A stretch of 64,000 bases of DNA, taken from NCBI RefSeq assembly GCF_001420605.1, contig NZ_LJIZ01000005.1, positions 32,415 through 96,414 on the forward strand, given 5' to 3'. The DNA is from Bacillus sp. FJAT-25509 (lineage in GTDB: Bacteria; Bacillota; Bacilli; Bacillales; Bacillaceae_G). Under the pieces are notes generated by a model, which did no database searches, had not been told where the DNA came from, and saw only the letters and a program-made list of their open reading frames with translations. Of the stretch, positions 7,831 to 18,600 are shown one piece after another; the first letter of the stretch is position 1, and every line of letters starts with the position of its first letter. Both the position numbers and the translations under genes were made by a program.

Positions 7831-8517
7831 ATGAACATATTAGTTTGTGATGATGATCAGTCAATTGTAGAGGCTATTTGTATTTATCTAGAAAATGAAG
7901 GATATAGCTTGTTCAAGGCTTATAACGGAGTAGAGGCCCTAGAGACTATCGAAAACAAAGAAATCCATCTCATTATTATGGATATTATGATGCCTAAACT
8001 AGATGGAATTAGGACTACGATGAAGATTAGAGAAAATTATGGGGTGCCTGTTATTATGCTCTCTGCGAAGTCTGAGGACTCCGATAAGATTTTAGGCTTA
8101 AATTTAGGAGCAGATGATTACATAACAAAGCCATTCAATCCTCTAGAGCTAATCGCACGAGTTAAATCACAACTGCGGAGGTATACGAGCTTAGGCAGTC
8201 TTGAAACTAAGAATAGTTTATATCGTAGTGGAGGGCTTGTAGTCGATGATGAAAGCAAAATCATTACAGTTGATGGAGAAGTTGTTCATCTTACTCCAGT
8301 TCAGTATAAGATTGCAAAGCTTTTAACTGAAAATGCAGGTAGAGTATTTTCGATTGAAGAAATTTATGAAAGAGTATGGAATGAAACAGCTTTTAATCCC
8401 GAAAATACAGTATCTGTCCATATTCGAAAAATTAGAGAGAAAATCGAAATAAATCCGAAAGAACCAAAATATTTGAAGGTGGTGTGGGGAGTTGGATATA
8501 AGGTCGAGAAAATATAG
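7831..8517 (+). CDS. OmpR/VanR-family response regulator
   Basis: 228-aa DNA-binding response regulator. Receiver domain 1-118: acidic pocket CDDDQ (residues 6-10), phospho-acceptor Asp51 in IIMDIMMPK, signalling Ser/Lys in MLSAKSED and ITKPFNPLEL. C-terminal winged-helix Trans_reg_C domain about 130-228, with the ending VWGVGYKVEKI. Closest in style to VanR-type regulators of Bacillus, which does not prove glycopeptide sensing; no van genes are near. The kinase gene follows with a 26-bp overlap, so the two are co-translated. The target is unknown; the divergently transcribed nuclease and the operon itself are candidates. Confidence 0.88.
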   Translation: MNILVCDDDQSIVEAICIYLENEGYSLFKAYNGVEALETIENKEIHLIIMDIMMPKLDGIRTTMKIRENYGVPVIMLSAKSEDSDKILGLNLGADDYITKPFNPLELIARVKSQLRRYTSLGSLETKNSLYRSGGLVVDDESKIITVDGEVVHLTPVQYKIAKLLTENAGRVFSIEEIYERVWNETAFNPENTVSVHIRKIREKIEINPKEPKYLKVVWGVGYKVEKI

Positions 8518-10573
8518 CCATTCACTAACTGTAAAAATAATTGGATTTACGCTAGTCGTTTTATTTTTTTCAGGCATACTTAAATCGATTGCAAATGTGT
8601 CGACTTTAACTGACGATGATTTTGGAATAGTCTTTGAAGATAATTATTTTCTAAGTAAGTCCTATATGTTGGAAGTTGAGCCTATTTTAAGTAGCTTGAA
8701 TCAATTAGTAAGTGAGTATAAAAGTGAAGAGAATATTTCAAAGGGTGGAACAATTAGCACAGAGGATATGAGATCAATTGAAGAATCTTTATATCCTGAC
8801 TTCACTGAGAGGTCAAAAATATATAATCCAAGCTTAAGCGAAGAAGAAAATTTTAAAAATTTTAAAGAAGCTTATGCAAAAGAAATTGACCAAGCGAAGA
8901 ATCAAATGATAACGGATGAATTAAAACGATATCAAGGGTTAATGCAAACTTTAGCTGAAAAGAAAGATTTATTATATTATGCCAATGACGGCGTGAATGA
9001 ATTTACAAATAACACGCTAAAAGGTCAATTCAAAGAGAACCCTTCCTATATAACTTATAAAAATTATAAAAAAGAAATTTATCCATCAACGATTGAAAAG
9101 AATAAACACTTTAACTGGATTACTGAAGATTTAGATCAGTTAAATGCAAAAAACATGGAAATATCAATAGCGTTCACGCAAGATGCTTTGGATCAAAAAA
9201 TAAAAGAATGGAAAGAAAATAAGTCAATTGCAACGAATGCATTCATTCTGTTTATAGGTTCTTCTATCGGATTTTTACTATCTTTCGCATACTTAGCACT
9301 TATTATTGGTAGAAAATCATTCAATGACCGAGAGCTACATTTAAATGTAATAGATAAATTATTTAATGACTTAAATGTTCTATTGTTAATGGCTCTCATC
9401 GCCTCTTGGGTAGCATTAGTGGACACGCTAACAATTGATGTTTTAAGTATGTTAGTTTTCTTCCTTTCGATTCTATTTTTTATCGTGGCACTAACGCTGG
9501 TTTTATCTATTATAAAGCATATTAAAAATAGAACACTGTTAAAACATACATTAATCTATCTTTTATTAAGTAATTTTTTTACATTTATTAAAAACGTCTA
9601 TAATAGCGGTAGTAATGGTGTTAAAACGGTACTACTTGTTGTTGGCTATCCAATCGCAATTGCGATAACATTTTTTATATTCCCAATCACGATCGGCTTT
9701 GCGGCGTGGTTTGCGTATAAACAAGTAAAAAAATTCAATGCGATTAAAGAAGGAGTCGAGCAAATAAAAGCAGGCGATTTCCACCACCGTATAGAGGTAG
9801 ATGGGAAAGGTGAGATTGCAAGTCTTGCTAGTAATATAAATACCATTACAGACGGTTTGAAAACAGCCGTTAATCGTGAACTAAAAAGTGAGAGGATGAA
9901 AACGGAGCTCATCACTAATGTATCACACGATATAAGGACACCACTGACGTCAATCATTACGTATGTTGATTTATTGAAAAAGGAAGAGGACCCTCTTAAA
10001 ATACAAGAATATGTAGAAGTTTTGGATCAAAAATCGCAAAGATTAAAGCTATTGACTGATGATTTATTCGAAGCAGCAAAAGCATCTAGCGGAACGATTC
10101 CTGTTCACCTTGAGCGTATAGATATTTTATCGTTATTAACCCAGGGTTTAGGTGAAGTTAACGCAAAAGTAGAAGCTTTAGATTTAGCATTTAAAATAAA
10201 CCACCCCCAAGATAAACTCTATGTTGCAGCGGATGGAAAGCTATTATGGAGGTCTGTTGAGAATTTATTATCAAATATATTCAAATATGCACTTAGAGGA
10301 TCAAGGGTATATATTGATATAGATGATATGGGTAATGATATACTTCTAACCTTCAAAAACATTTCAGCCTATGAGTTAAATATTTCAGCTGATGAACTGA
10401 TGGAACGATTTAAAAGAGGCGAGGAATCGAGAACTAGCCAAGGAAGCGGTTTAGGTCTTTCAATAGCGAAAAGTCTAATCGAAATTCAAAAAGGACAGTT
10501 TTCAATTCAAGTTGATGGTGATTTATTTAAGGCGATGATTAAAATACCTAAACATAATAGTTTGATTTCTTAA
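8492..10573 (+). CDS. VanS-like sensor histidine kinase with large polytopic sensor region
   Basis: 693-aa membrane kinase, partner of the preceding regulator. TTG start at 8492 with AAGGTGGTG 7 bases upstream. N-terminal helix (about 14-31), an extracytoplasmic helical, charged domain of about 210 residues, then a cluster of four or five membrane helices (about 247-270, 292-312, 317-342, 383-407), a HAMP-like linker, and HisKA with the H-box NVSHDIRTPLTS (His479). HATPase motifs: SVENLLSNIFKYAL and GSGLGLSIAK. The extra membrane helices between sensor and HAMP are more than the two of classical VanS, making it an atypical sensor. The ligand is unknown. An intrinsic terminator at 10580-10615 ends the operon. 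Confidence 0.85.
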   Translation: MDIRSRKYSHSLTVKIIGFTLVVLFFSGILKSIANVSTLTDDDFGIVFEDNYFLSKSYMLEVEPILSSLNQLVSEYKSEENISKGGTISTEDMRSIEESLYPDFTERSKIYNPSLSEEENFKNFKEAYAKEIDQAKNQMITDELKRYQGLMQTLAEKKDLLYYANDGVNEFTNNTLKGQFKENPSYITYKNYKKEIYPSTIEKNKHFNWITEDLDQLNAKNMEISIAFTQDALDQKIKEWKENKSIATNAFILFIGSSIGFLLSFAYLALIIGRKSFNDRELHLNVIDKLFNDLNVLLLMALIASWVALVDTLTIDVLSMLVFFLSILFFIVALTLVLSIIKHIKNRTLLKHTLIYLLLSNFFTFIKNVYNSGSNGVKTVLLVVGYPIAIAITFFIFPITIGFAAWFAYKQVKKFNAIKEGVEQIKAGDFHHRIEVDGKGEIASLASNINTITDGLKTAVNRELKSERMKTELITNVSHDIRTPLTSIITYVDLLKKEEDPLKIQEYVEVLDQKSQRLKLLTDDLFEAAKASSGTIPVHLERIDILSLLTQGLGEVNAKVEALDLAFKINHPQDKLYVAADGKLLWRSVENLLSNIFKYALRGSRVYIDIDDMGNDILLTFKNISAYELNISADELMERFKRGEESRTSQGSGLGLSIAKSLIEIQKGQFSIQVDGDLFKAMIKIPKHNSLIS

Positions 10574-10579
10574 GATTTA

Positions 10580-10615
10580 GCACTCCTTTTTTCAAAAAGG
10601 AGTGCATTTTTAATT
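10580..10615 (+). terminator. Intrinsic terminator after the VanS-like kinase
   Basis: Perfect stem GCACTCCTTTTT / AAAAAGGAGTGC with a TC loop, followed by TTTTTAATTTTTT. Confidence 0.85.
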
Positions 10616-10723
10616 TTTTAAGATAAAACAGTAAATCATGAATCATGCAGAAATCTAGGAAAACAAAGTATACTTATCATGGACGAATTGAACGACTTAA
10701 TTCAATTAAGGGGGAAATACATA

Positions 10724-12187
10724 TTGAGGGGAAAAGTAAAAAGAATACTTAAATCATTATTAACAAATCCGATTTTCTTAATTGGATACTGGATTTTTGG
10801 GCAAAAATTAGCTTCAATATGCAAGTACGGAAGTCTCAATAAAAATCTACCGATCTTAATATTGAGCGTGGTCATTTTACTATCGACTATATTATTTACT
10901 ACAATAAAAGCTGTAAAAAATAGCGAATATAAATCTAACAAAATAACTAATTTAAAAGCATGGAAATATATATCTATTATCTTGTTTGTTTCAATTACAT
11001 TATTATATGGAGTGAACATATATAAAAGTGGAACAAATTATAATGGTAAACTCGCATGGTATATAGAACGATTAAAAAATCAAAGATCAGTTAAATTTGA
11101 ACATAACAATGTATATAACGATGGCGTAAAAGGTATTTTTGACGATATAAATAAGAAGCATTCTATGCCTAAAAAATTATTTATAGTAAATAATTTTTCA
11201 ATTAAATTTAATTCAGATGGAACAATTACATCCCTTGATACTTTTGTTTATGGGAAGAATGATCATGGTAAAGTAGAAAGCTTTCTAATAACTTATGATA
11301 AAAATAAGTCAGAAAATATTACAATATATTTACACGGGTATGCTGCTCCTAATTATAATGACGACAAACTGTTAGAACCTTTAATTGAAACTACTAATGT
11401 AATTCCAATTAAAAAAGCAGTTAGCAAATGGAATGAAAATCAATATGGATTGATCTATTACGGTAAAAGAAATTGGGGATACAATTTAAATGGAATCATT
11501 AATATTGATAAGGATGGAAGAGAATATAGTCCGGAAACAGCAAGTAATGAAATCATTGGCTATACAGTATCCTTATTTGTCCCTGGGATGGAAAAAGAAA
11601 TTACACCTGCTAGATATAACTTAATAGGTGATCCAAATTGGAGTAAACCGTCTACTACTCCAAGTCAAGCTACTTCAGATGAGAAGAAAAACGAGCAAAC
11701 TAATACAAATGAACAGTTTTTTCAAACTAAAGAAGTTGGTTATAAACTAAATGTTGCAGATAAAGCTTTGGGAAGTACATTTTATTCATTAAGCAAAACG
11801 ACAGACGGTGGAAATACATGGACAGTTATAAATAATGACCCATACAGCGGAACTGTCGGAGGCGCCTCAGGAATTGTCTTTTTAGATGATAAGCTCGGAT
11901 TTTTAGGAGCAGTTAATCCTTCCGGTAATGAAGGAGCCTTATACCGCACAGATGACGGAGGCAAAACTTTCAAAAAAATAAACTATATACCTCATGAAGT
12001 AAAGTTGAATAATGGACAGTCTATAAAACCTTTTGATACACCAAGTATGCCTTATATGATGGGCGGAGTTTTAAGTATGTTGGTTGGACAAGGTTCAGAT
12101 GGGGATTATAACGGGAATAGTAGCGAGCTGTATCAATCAGTGGATAAAGGGCAAACTTGGAAATTTGTCCAGGAAATCAGAAAATAG
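10724..12187 (+). CDS. Membrane-anchored protein with BNR-like repeats, unknown function
   Basis: About 487 aa. Three N-terminal hydrophobic segments (NPIFLIGYWIFG; LPILILSVVILLSTILF; WKYISIILFVSITLLYGV) precede an outside domain of about 200 residues without recognised motifs, then a linker rich in T/S/K/N (STTPSQATSDEKKNEQTN). The C-terminal 130 residues carry sialidase/BNR-type repeats: KTTDGGNTWTVINN, YRTDDGGKTFKKIN and QSVDKGQTWKFVQE, as in Ycf48-like and sialidase beta-propeller blades, though too few for a full propeller. I choose TTG 10724, with AAGGGGG 9 bases upstream; an ATG at 10679 in frame lacks a ribosome site. It stands alone between two terminators. The function cannot be stated. 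Confidence 0.6.
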   Translation: MRGKVKRILKSLLTNPIFLIGYWIFGQKLASICKYGSLNKNLPILILSVVILLSTILFTTIKAVKNSEYKSNKITNLKAWKYISIILFVSITLLYGVNIYKSGTNYNGKLAWYIERLKNQRSVKFEHNNVYNDGVKGIFDDINKKHSMPKKLFIVNNFSIKFNSDGTITSLDTFVYGKNDHGKVESFLITYDKNKSENITIYLHGYAAPNYNDDKLLEPLIETTNVIPIKKAVSKWNENQYGLIYYGKRNWGYNLNGIINIDKDGREYSPETASNEIIGYTVSLFVPGMEKEITPARYNLIGDPNWSKPSTTPSQATSDEKKNEQTNTNEQFFQTKEVGYKLNVADKALGSTFYSLSKTTDGGNTWTVINNDPYSGTVGGASGIVFLDDKLGFLGAVNPSGNEGALYRTDDGGKTFKKINYIPHEVKLNNGQSIKPFDTPSMPYMMGGVLSMLVGQGSDGDYNGNSSELYQSVDKGQTWKFVQEIRK

Positions 12188-12204
12188 ATCAGATTAGAAT
12201 GTAG

Positions 12205-12237
12205 AAAGATCTCTCAAAAAATGAGAGATCTTTTTTT
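12205..12237 (+). terminator. Intrinsic terminator
   Basis: Stem AAAGATCTCTC / GAGAGATCTTT with an A-rich loop and seven T, directly after the BNR-repeat protein gene. Confidence 0.85.
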
Positions 12238-12634
12238 GTGTTCTTAGCTTGTGAGTAGAAATAAAATCACAAGGGAAAAAGCTGAAAAGGATTAATAAAC
12301 ACTATTTTAATCCAAAAAATGTAAATATTGAAAATTTGTAGAATGACAATTCACATATTCCCCCAAATCCATTCCTATAAAATATCATGTAAAACAATGG
12401 AAAAAGGAAGATTGCTCCAAATTTTTAACAAAATCTGACAAAGTTCTTTCTTTGATTTACGCTAAATTTCCCCAATTTACTGTCCTTATAAAGCCCAATT
12501 ATAATGAAGAATGGCAATTAATTTGTCGTAAAATTTACAAAACTAAAAAAATTCTGTTATTAGGGAGGAGAATTGGTTAGGGGGATAGAGTTTTTACGCT
12601 AAATATTAAATTAAAGAAGGGGAATGAGAAAGGT
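12238..12634. promoter_or_regulatory. Long leader region of the giant protease gene
   Basis: About 400 bp, AT-rich, with no gene. An 11-bp direct repeat TTTACGCTAAA occurs near 12456 and 12593, one upstream in the putative promoter region and one just before the ribosome site; its role is unknown. AGAAGGGG ends 12 bases before ATG 12635. I could not identify a confident sigma-A promoter by eye. Confidence 0.35.
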
Positions 12635-15600
12635 ATGGGCCATCGTAAAATGAAAAAGATGGTCATGTCAACGTTTCTTGCAACTTCCACACTGCTAGGA
12701 TACACAGTTCCGGCATTTGCTATGACAGGTGGAACAACTGCAAATGATAGTAAAGCTGTCCAATTTGACAGTAATAGTAAACTTGACTTGACTCAAACGC
12801 AACAATTAACGAATTTATACATGCAGAAACTTAAGTTTGATCCAAAACTACTAGATTCATCAGATCAGTTAGACCTGATTGTCCAATTTAATGTTGATCC
12901 AGCCCCAATTCAAATGCAAAATCAACAGAAGAATGCATCTTCTGGTAAACTTTCTGTTAATCAAGAAAGCACACCTGCTGTTACGTTGGAAAGTGCTCAA
13001 ACAGAAGTAAATCAAACACACAGCAACTTTAAGTCCTTTGTTGGTAGTATGTCAAAATCACTAAAAAGTGCTGGTGAAACTAGTTCAATTAAAATAGGAA
13101 GAGAATATACACAGGTATTTAACGGATTAGCTGTAAAAATACCAAAACAAGCACTTAATGATCTGTTGGCACTACCTTACGTAAAGGGTGTCTATCAAAA
13201 CGTTAAATATGCTCCAATTCCAGCTTCACAATCAATCGGTATTCCAGCAAGCGTAACAGGTGACGGAAAGATTTCTGATCAAAAAACAAATCCAAATTTA
13301 TTACCTACTATTCGTTCAAATCGTTCTAACATACAATCAGCAAGTAGTACTTCAGATAGCTCTTCCGTATCAGAAAAAACAGATAATATGCAGTCTGGGA
13401 CAGTTCCGCCTCCTGGTCCAGAAGGCCCGCAATCTGGCGAAACAGCAGTTCTTGACTGGTTGAAAATACATGATCTACAAAATGAAAACATCACAGGGAA
13501 AGGCATAAAAGTCGGTGTTATTGACACAGGTCTTGACTATAATCATCCAGATCTTGCTGGAGAATATCAAGGCGGTAAGGATTTTGTAGACAATGACAAT
13601 GACCCGATGGAAACGGTATATTCTGACTGGTTGGCTGCAAAGAATGCTAATGATGCACTTCCATCTTATCAACAAGATCCAAACTTTCCAACAGATTATC
13701 ATAATTATATTACTTCTCATGGAACTCACGTAGCTGGAACAATTGCAGGTCAATCAAGAAGTAGTTCTCCTTATGCAGTTAGAGGAGTTGCACCTGAAGT
13801 TCAGTTATATGCTTACCGTGTATTAGGTCCTCACGGTGGTACAGATGAAGCAGTTATGGCAGGGATTGAGCAATCTTATAAGGATGGGTGTAAAGTAATT
13901 AATTTATCACTTGGTGCATCTTATAATGATTCATTGTCTCCTAATGCTGTTGCAATTAACAATATTTCTGACCTGGGCGTAACTGCGGTTATTGCTGCCG
14001 GTAATTCTGGTCCAGGTGCTGGAACAGTGGGAACTCCAGGGGCTGCAGCAAAGGCAATAACGGTGGGCGCAATTGCTACACCTACCCAAGTTCCAACGTT
14101 TGACATCCACTCATATGGAGCAACAGGGGAAGATTCATTTGCGATTACAAATACACGTTTAATCGGAAAGGATTTCTCGGAATCGAATTCAAAGCTTAGT
14201 GGATCGACTCAGTATGATATCGTAGATGCTGGATACGGTACACCTGCCTGGTATGATGATCTTCGTAACAAAAAAATTGATGTTAAAGATAAAGTTGTTC
14301 TTGTCAAGCGTGGTGCTGCATCTATGGACCTTCTAATGATGTATGCGACTAATGAACATGCTAAGGCCATGATTGTGTGGAATCCATCAGACAATGATGC
14401 TCTTCTATTTGATGATCAAGGGTATTATCCATTTTATTTTGGTTCGAAGGGTAGTACGGTTTATACTTTGCAAATAGGCAAAAATGATGGAACAAAATTC
14501 TATAATGCTTTTAAGGCCGGTACGATTAAGAAAATATCTGTATCGAATGCTGGAAATTACACAATGCCAGGGAATTCACTTGCTAGTTTTAGTTCTACCG
14601 GTCCTGTTACAGGTTCATTAGCAATTAAACCTGATGTTGTTGCGCCAGGTGTAGATATTTTCTCAACAGCTCCTTATGATATATGGGAACCAGATAACAA
14701 AGATTATTCATATAATTACCAAACAATGTCAGGCACATCAATGGCTACTCCGCATGTTGCAGGTATGGCAGCATTGATTTTATCAGCTCATCCAAACTAT
14801 AAGCCTGAAGATATCAAAGTAGCACTGATGCAGACTGCTGATGCTATAGACTCACAAAAAAGTTTATTCCAAATCGGCTCTGGTAAAGCCGATCCATATC
14901 AAGCAGTTCATTCTGATATGCAATTTAAAGTAAAGGATTTTATTCAATCACGCTCGTCAACGGATGATTCATCAAGTTCAAATATTATTAACGTAGCAAA
15001 TACAACAGGTTCATTTTCGTTTGGCTATACTGCTCGCTCAGAAGATGGTTCTGTTACAAAAACAGGTGATTTATACATTACTAACAATGGTACTGCTACT
15101 AAAACTTTCAACTCATCAAGCGCTTTCTTTAAGGATGCTTTCTTAACAAATGGAAAAGATGGTGAGGCAGAAGGTGCGAAAATTAGTATAAGTGATGTAG
15201 TATCGCCTACAACGGAATTAAAATCAATAACTGTTCCAGCAGGAGGAACGGTTCATCTTACAGTAAAATTCACTGCTCCTGATTCAGCTGCAAGTGGATT
15301 TTATGAAGCATATATAAACTTTATTAATCCAGATAACCCTAATGAAACATATCGTTTGCCTCTTGCGATTAACGTTCAAAGTAGAGGTGTTGATTTCAGG
15401 GTTCAAAGAAAAGCAATAACTCTTGCTGGGAAGAAAAACTTTAATCCTAATACATATGGAGTAATCCCATCATCATGGGCTGAACTTAGAGTAAAAAGTC
15501 AAGTTGACCCTTCCTATGGAATTAGACTTTATGTAATGGATTTAGCTGGAAAAAATTATATTGGTTATATCTCTACTATTAGCACAGCGAACATTAGTCA

Positions 15601-18600
15601 AGGTAATTTAACGTATGTACCTTTTTTGAATAACGGACTTTACTATCCTTATAGTGCACCTATTTCCAAGGATGATCCTAACCTGTCTGTGAAGCTTACA
15701 CAACAATTATCGACGCAAAAGGTAGTAGATGAAGGCGGATACAATATACAACTTAGAGCATTAGATGCTTCAACAGGTAAGCTTTATGAACAAAACAGTA
15801 CTGTTTATGTTGATAATACACCACCAACATTACAGATGGATAAAGGCAGTGAACCAGGCATTTATGAAATTGATGCGGATGGTCCTACAACGGACGGAGC
15901 TTTGAAATGGTTCTCAGGAAAAACTTACGACTCAAACGTTGATTATATGAAGGATACTGGTAAAGAAACAGCGGTTCCTGCACCACCGAATTATGACACG
16001 GATACGAAAGTTAGCCAATCTTTAGGTAAAATTGATGGTATGCTTGGTGATTCCACCGAAGCTCCGTATGTCAATTACTTCTTAACTCCTAATGAAGACG
16101 GAACATTTAAGTTTGGTGTATCCAAAGAGGATCTCGTGAATACGAGTGCAGACCCTAAGAAGGAAATTTATGGGGAAATGTTCAGATTTTATCCAGAAGA
16201 CTACTCCTTCTCCGGAAACATGGATACTCAGGCAAAATATTATTACTTTGTAAAAAAAGGAAATGAATATGTAGTTGTTAGATACTCGCGTCTAGATTCA
16301 CCAGGATCGACAACGTTAAATGGGGTTGACCCAGCTTTCCTTACTGACAAAACATTAGTTTCGAATGGCGATAACTTTAAATCAACTCTATCAGTGAAAT
16401 ATCCTAAAAACCTCGTTGGTGGTAAATTCTGGATAAGTAAACTTGACTATGCAGAATTAACAGATGTTGATTTTAGTGATCAATATAAAGCATTTTTAGC
16501 ATCTAAAGGAATTACTACTGAGAAAAGTTGGATCCATAAAGATTTCGATATAAATGGTGATTATATCTTCAGTTTCAATCTTCCACAAGCTGTTCAAGCC
16601 CAAGGTGTATTGAATACAGAGGATACAAAGAGTGGTGGAGTGGCACAGGAAATGCCTCTGATTGATTTAAAAAGTAAAGTAACGAACGATGCTGGATTAG
16701 ATACAATCTATCCACAGTGGTCTGCTCTTTTACCGATGATTACAACGTATAAAGATGGTGAGAACGGAACTGATCGTGTCCCTACTTTCCAAGATAAATT
16801 CCTTTACGTTAGAGGTGGTGCGTATGTAAGCGGTACCATTAAACCGGAAGGCTTCCAAAATTATGCGACAGCTAATGTATTTGGAAGAACAACCCCAGTA
16901 ACAGCTGATGGATCAGGTATCGAAATAAAATTTGAAGATTCTAATACAGGTGGTATTACTAAATCAATACCAATTGCTCAAGTTCCAACTGGCGGTGCAA
17001 ATAGTTTAAATCTGGGGATCGTTCAAACTGGCTTATTTACAACAAGTCTTCCAATGCAAGCAGGTACTAAGCCATACAATGTTACAATGAAAGTACCAGG
17101 GCACTTCACTTACTATGGAAGTTTATCAATGACTAGCTCAGGACAATTTGGCTATTCAGCAGGAGGAAATTATTCTGTTAATGGTTCTGTTATGCTTGCG
17201 GGTGACGTAAATGGTGATGATGTAATTGATATGAAAGACATTGAGGCAGAAAGTACTGCATACAATGATTTTGTTGCAACACCATCAACTTATACAAGGG
17301 TAGCTGACTTTAACTTTGATGGCTCAATTGATTATTCTGATTTTGAATATATCATCAAAAACATCGGTAAATATAATACAACTGCTCCGAATGCAGACAC
17401 ATTAGCAGGAAAAATTGCAACGACTACAAGTAAGAATATTTCTTTAACAGGATTTAATACGATACCAAGTGGTTCGGATCTAACTGCATTTAACACTGTT
17501 ATTAAACCTGTACCATATATTAAAACAAGTGACAGCAATGCTTTTGTAAATTACGGTAAAGTAAATCCTTTCCAATTATTCTCTATTAGTTACAAAACTC
17601 CAGATTTCAATGGAGCTTCAACAATTGCACAAATTGATGATACAGCTTGGAGAAATGCAGTGGATGGACCTGGAGGACAAATCTTAATTGATGGTATTGA
17701 TCGTAAGTCATCTACGAATATCTATAATGGTGTATCAACGAATTCAATTATTGATAAAGTTGTTTCTAATAAAGGCCAATATGAATTTGATCCAACATTA
17801 TTCGCAAAATCTGGTGTTCACACGATCGTGTTCAAAGCTCCAGGCTATATGGATCGCGTTATGAAATTTAAAATGCAAGATGGTGTCGGTAATAGCTTTA
17901 CATTAACTGCCCCAAATAATGTTAATACAATTGGTAAAGCTTTAACATTTAGTCGAGCAGATGGTACAGGTTCGACAGCTGCACACTATCGTGATATTTG
18001 GCAGCCTAATATTACTTCAATCACTTTGACGGATCCGAAGGGAAATGTTGCAAAAGTCTTCAGAGGAGATGAACTTGCTGCATTATTTAATCAAGTAACG
18101 CCGGCAAATGCAACAACATTTAATTTTACAATTCCAGCTGGGGTTTTCTCAATACCATCGTTTGTGGATTCAAATGGATTTAACAATGATTGGAAGATTG
18201 AGATTGCAGCGGATAATTTCGCAACTTATTCATTCTCACAAAGAATTAATGCGTTCTCTGCACCAACATTGACTGCTGAACCAAATCGATACTTTAATGA
18301 TAGTAATTCAAATCCAATTTCAATTGGAGTTGGAACTACTAATGATACACAAGCTTGGAGAGATGCGATTACAGCTATTCAAGTTGGTGGTATTACGATT
18401 AATAGAGCCGACTTTGAAACGAATAATATAACAGTAGGAGCTCCTGGAACACCAATCAAGATTGATAAATCACTAATTACAGTACCAGGAAGCATAGCAA
18501 TTAGTGTTATTGCAGCAAATTATCAAACAGTGACTGTTAATCAATCCTTCTATAAACAAGGAATAACGCTTACTAGTCCAGCAGGTACTATTTATGCAGG

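Noticed and set aside
7831..10573. Glycopeptide (vancomycin) resistance locus
   Set aside because: The two-component genes resemble VanRS only by family. No vanH, vanA, vanX or vanY-like gene is present.
12624..12653. Nine-codon leader frame MRKVWAIVK whose TGA overlaps an internal ATG of the giant protease
   Set aside because: The ATG at 12624 lies only one base after AAGGGG, too close for initiation, so a translated leader is unlikely. ATG 12635 is kept as the start.
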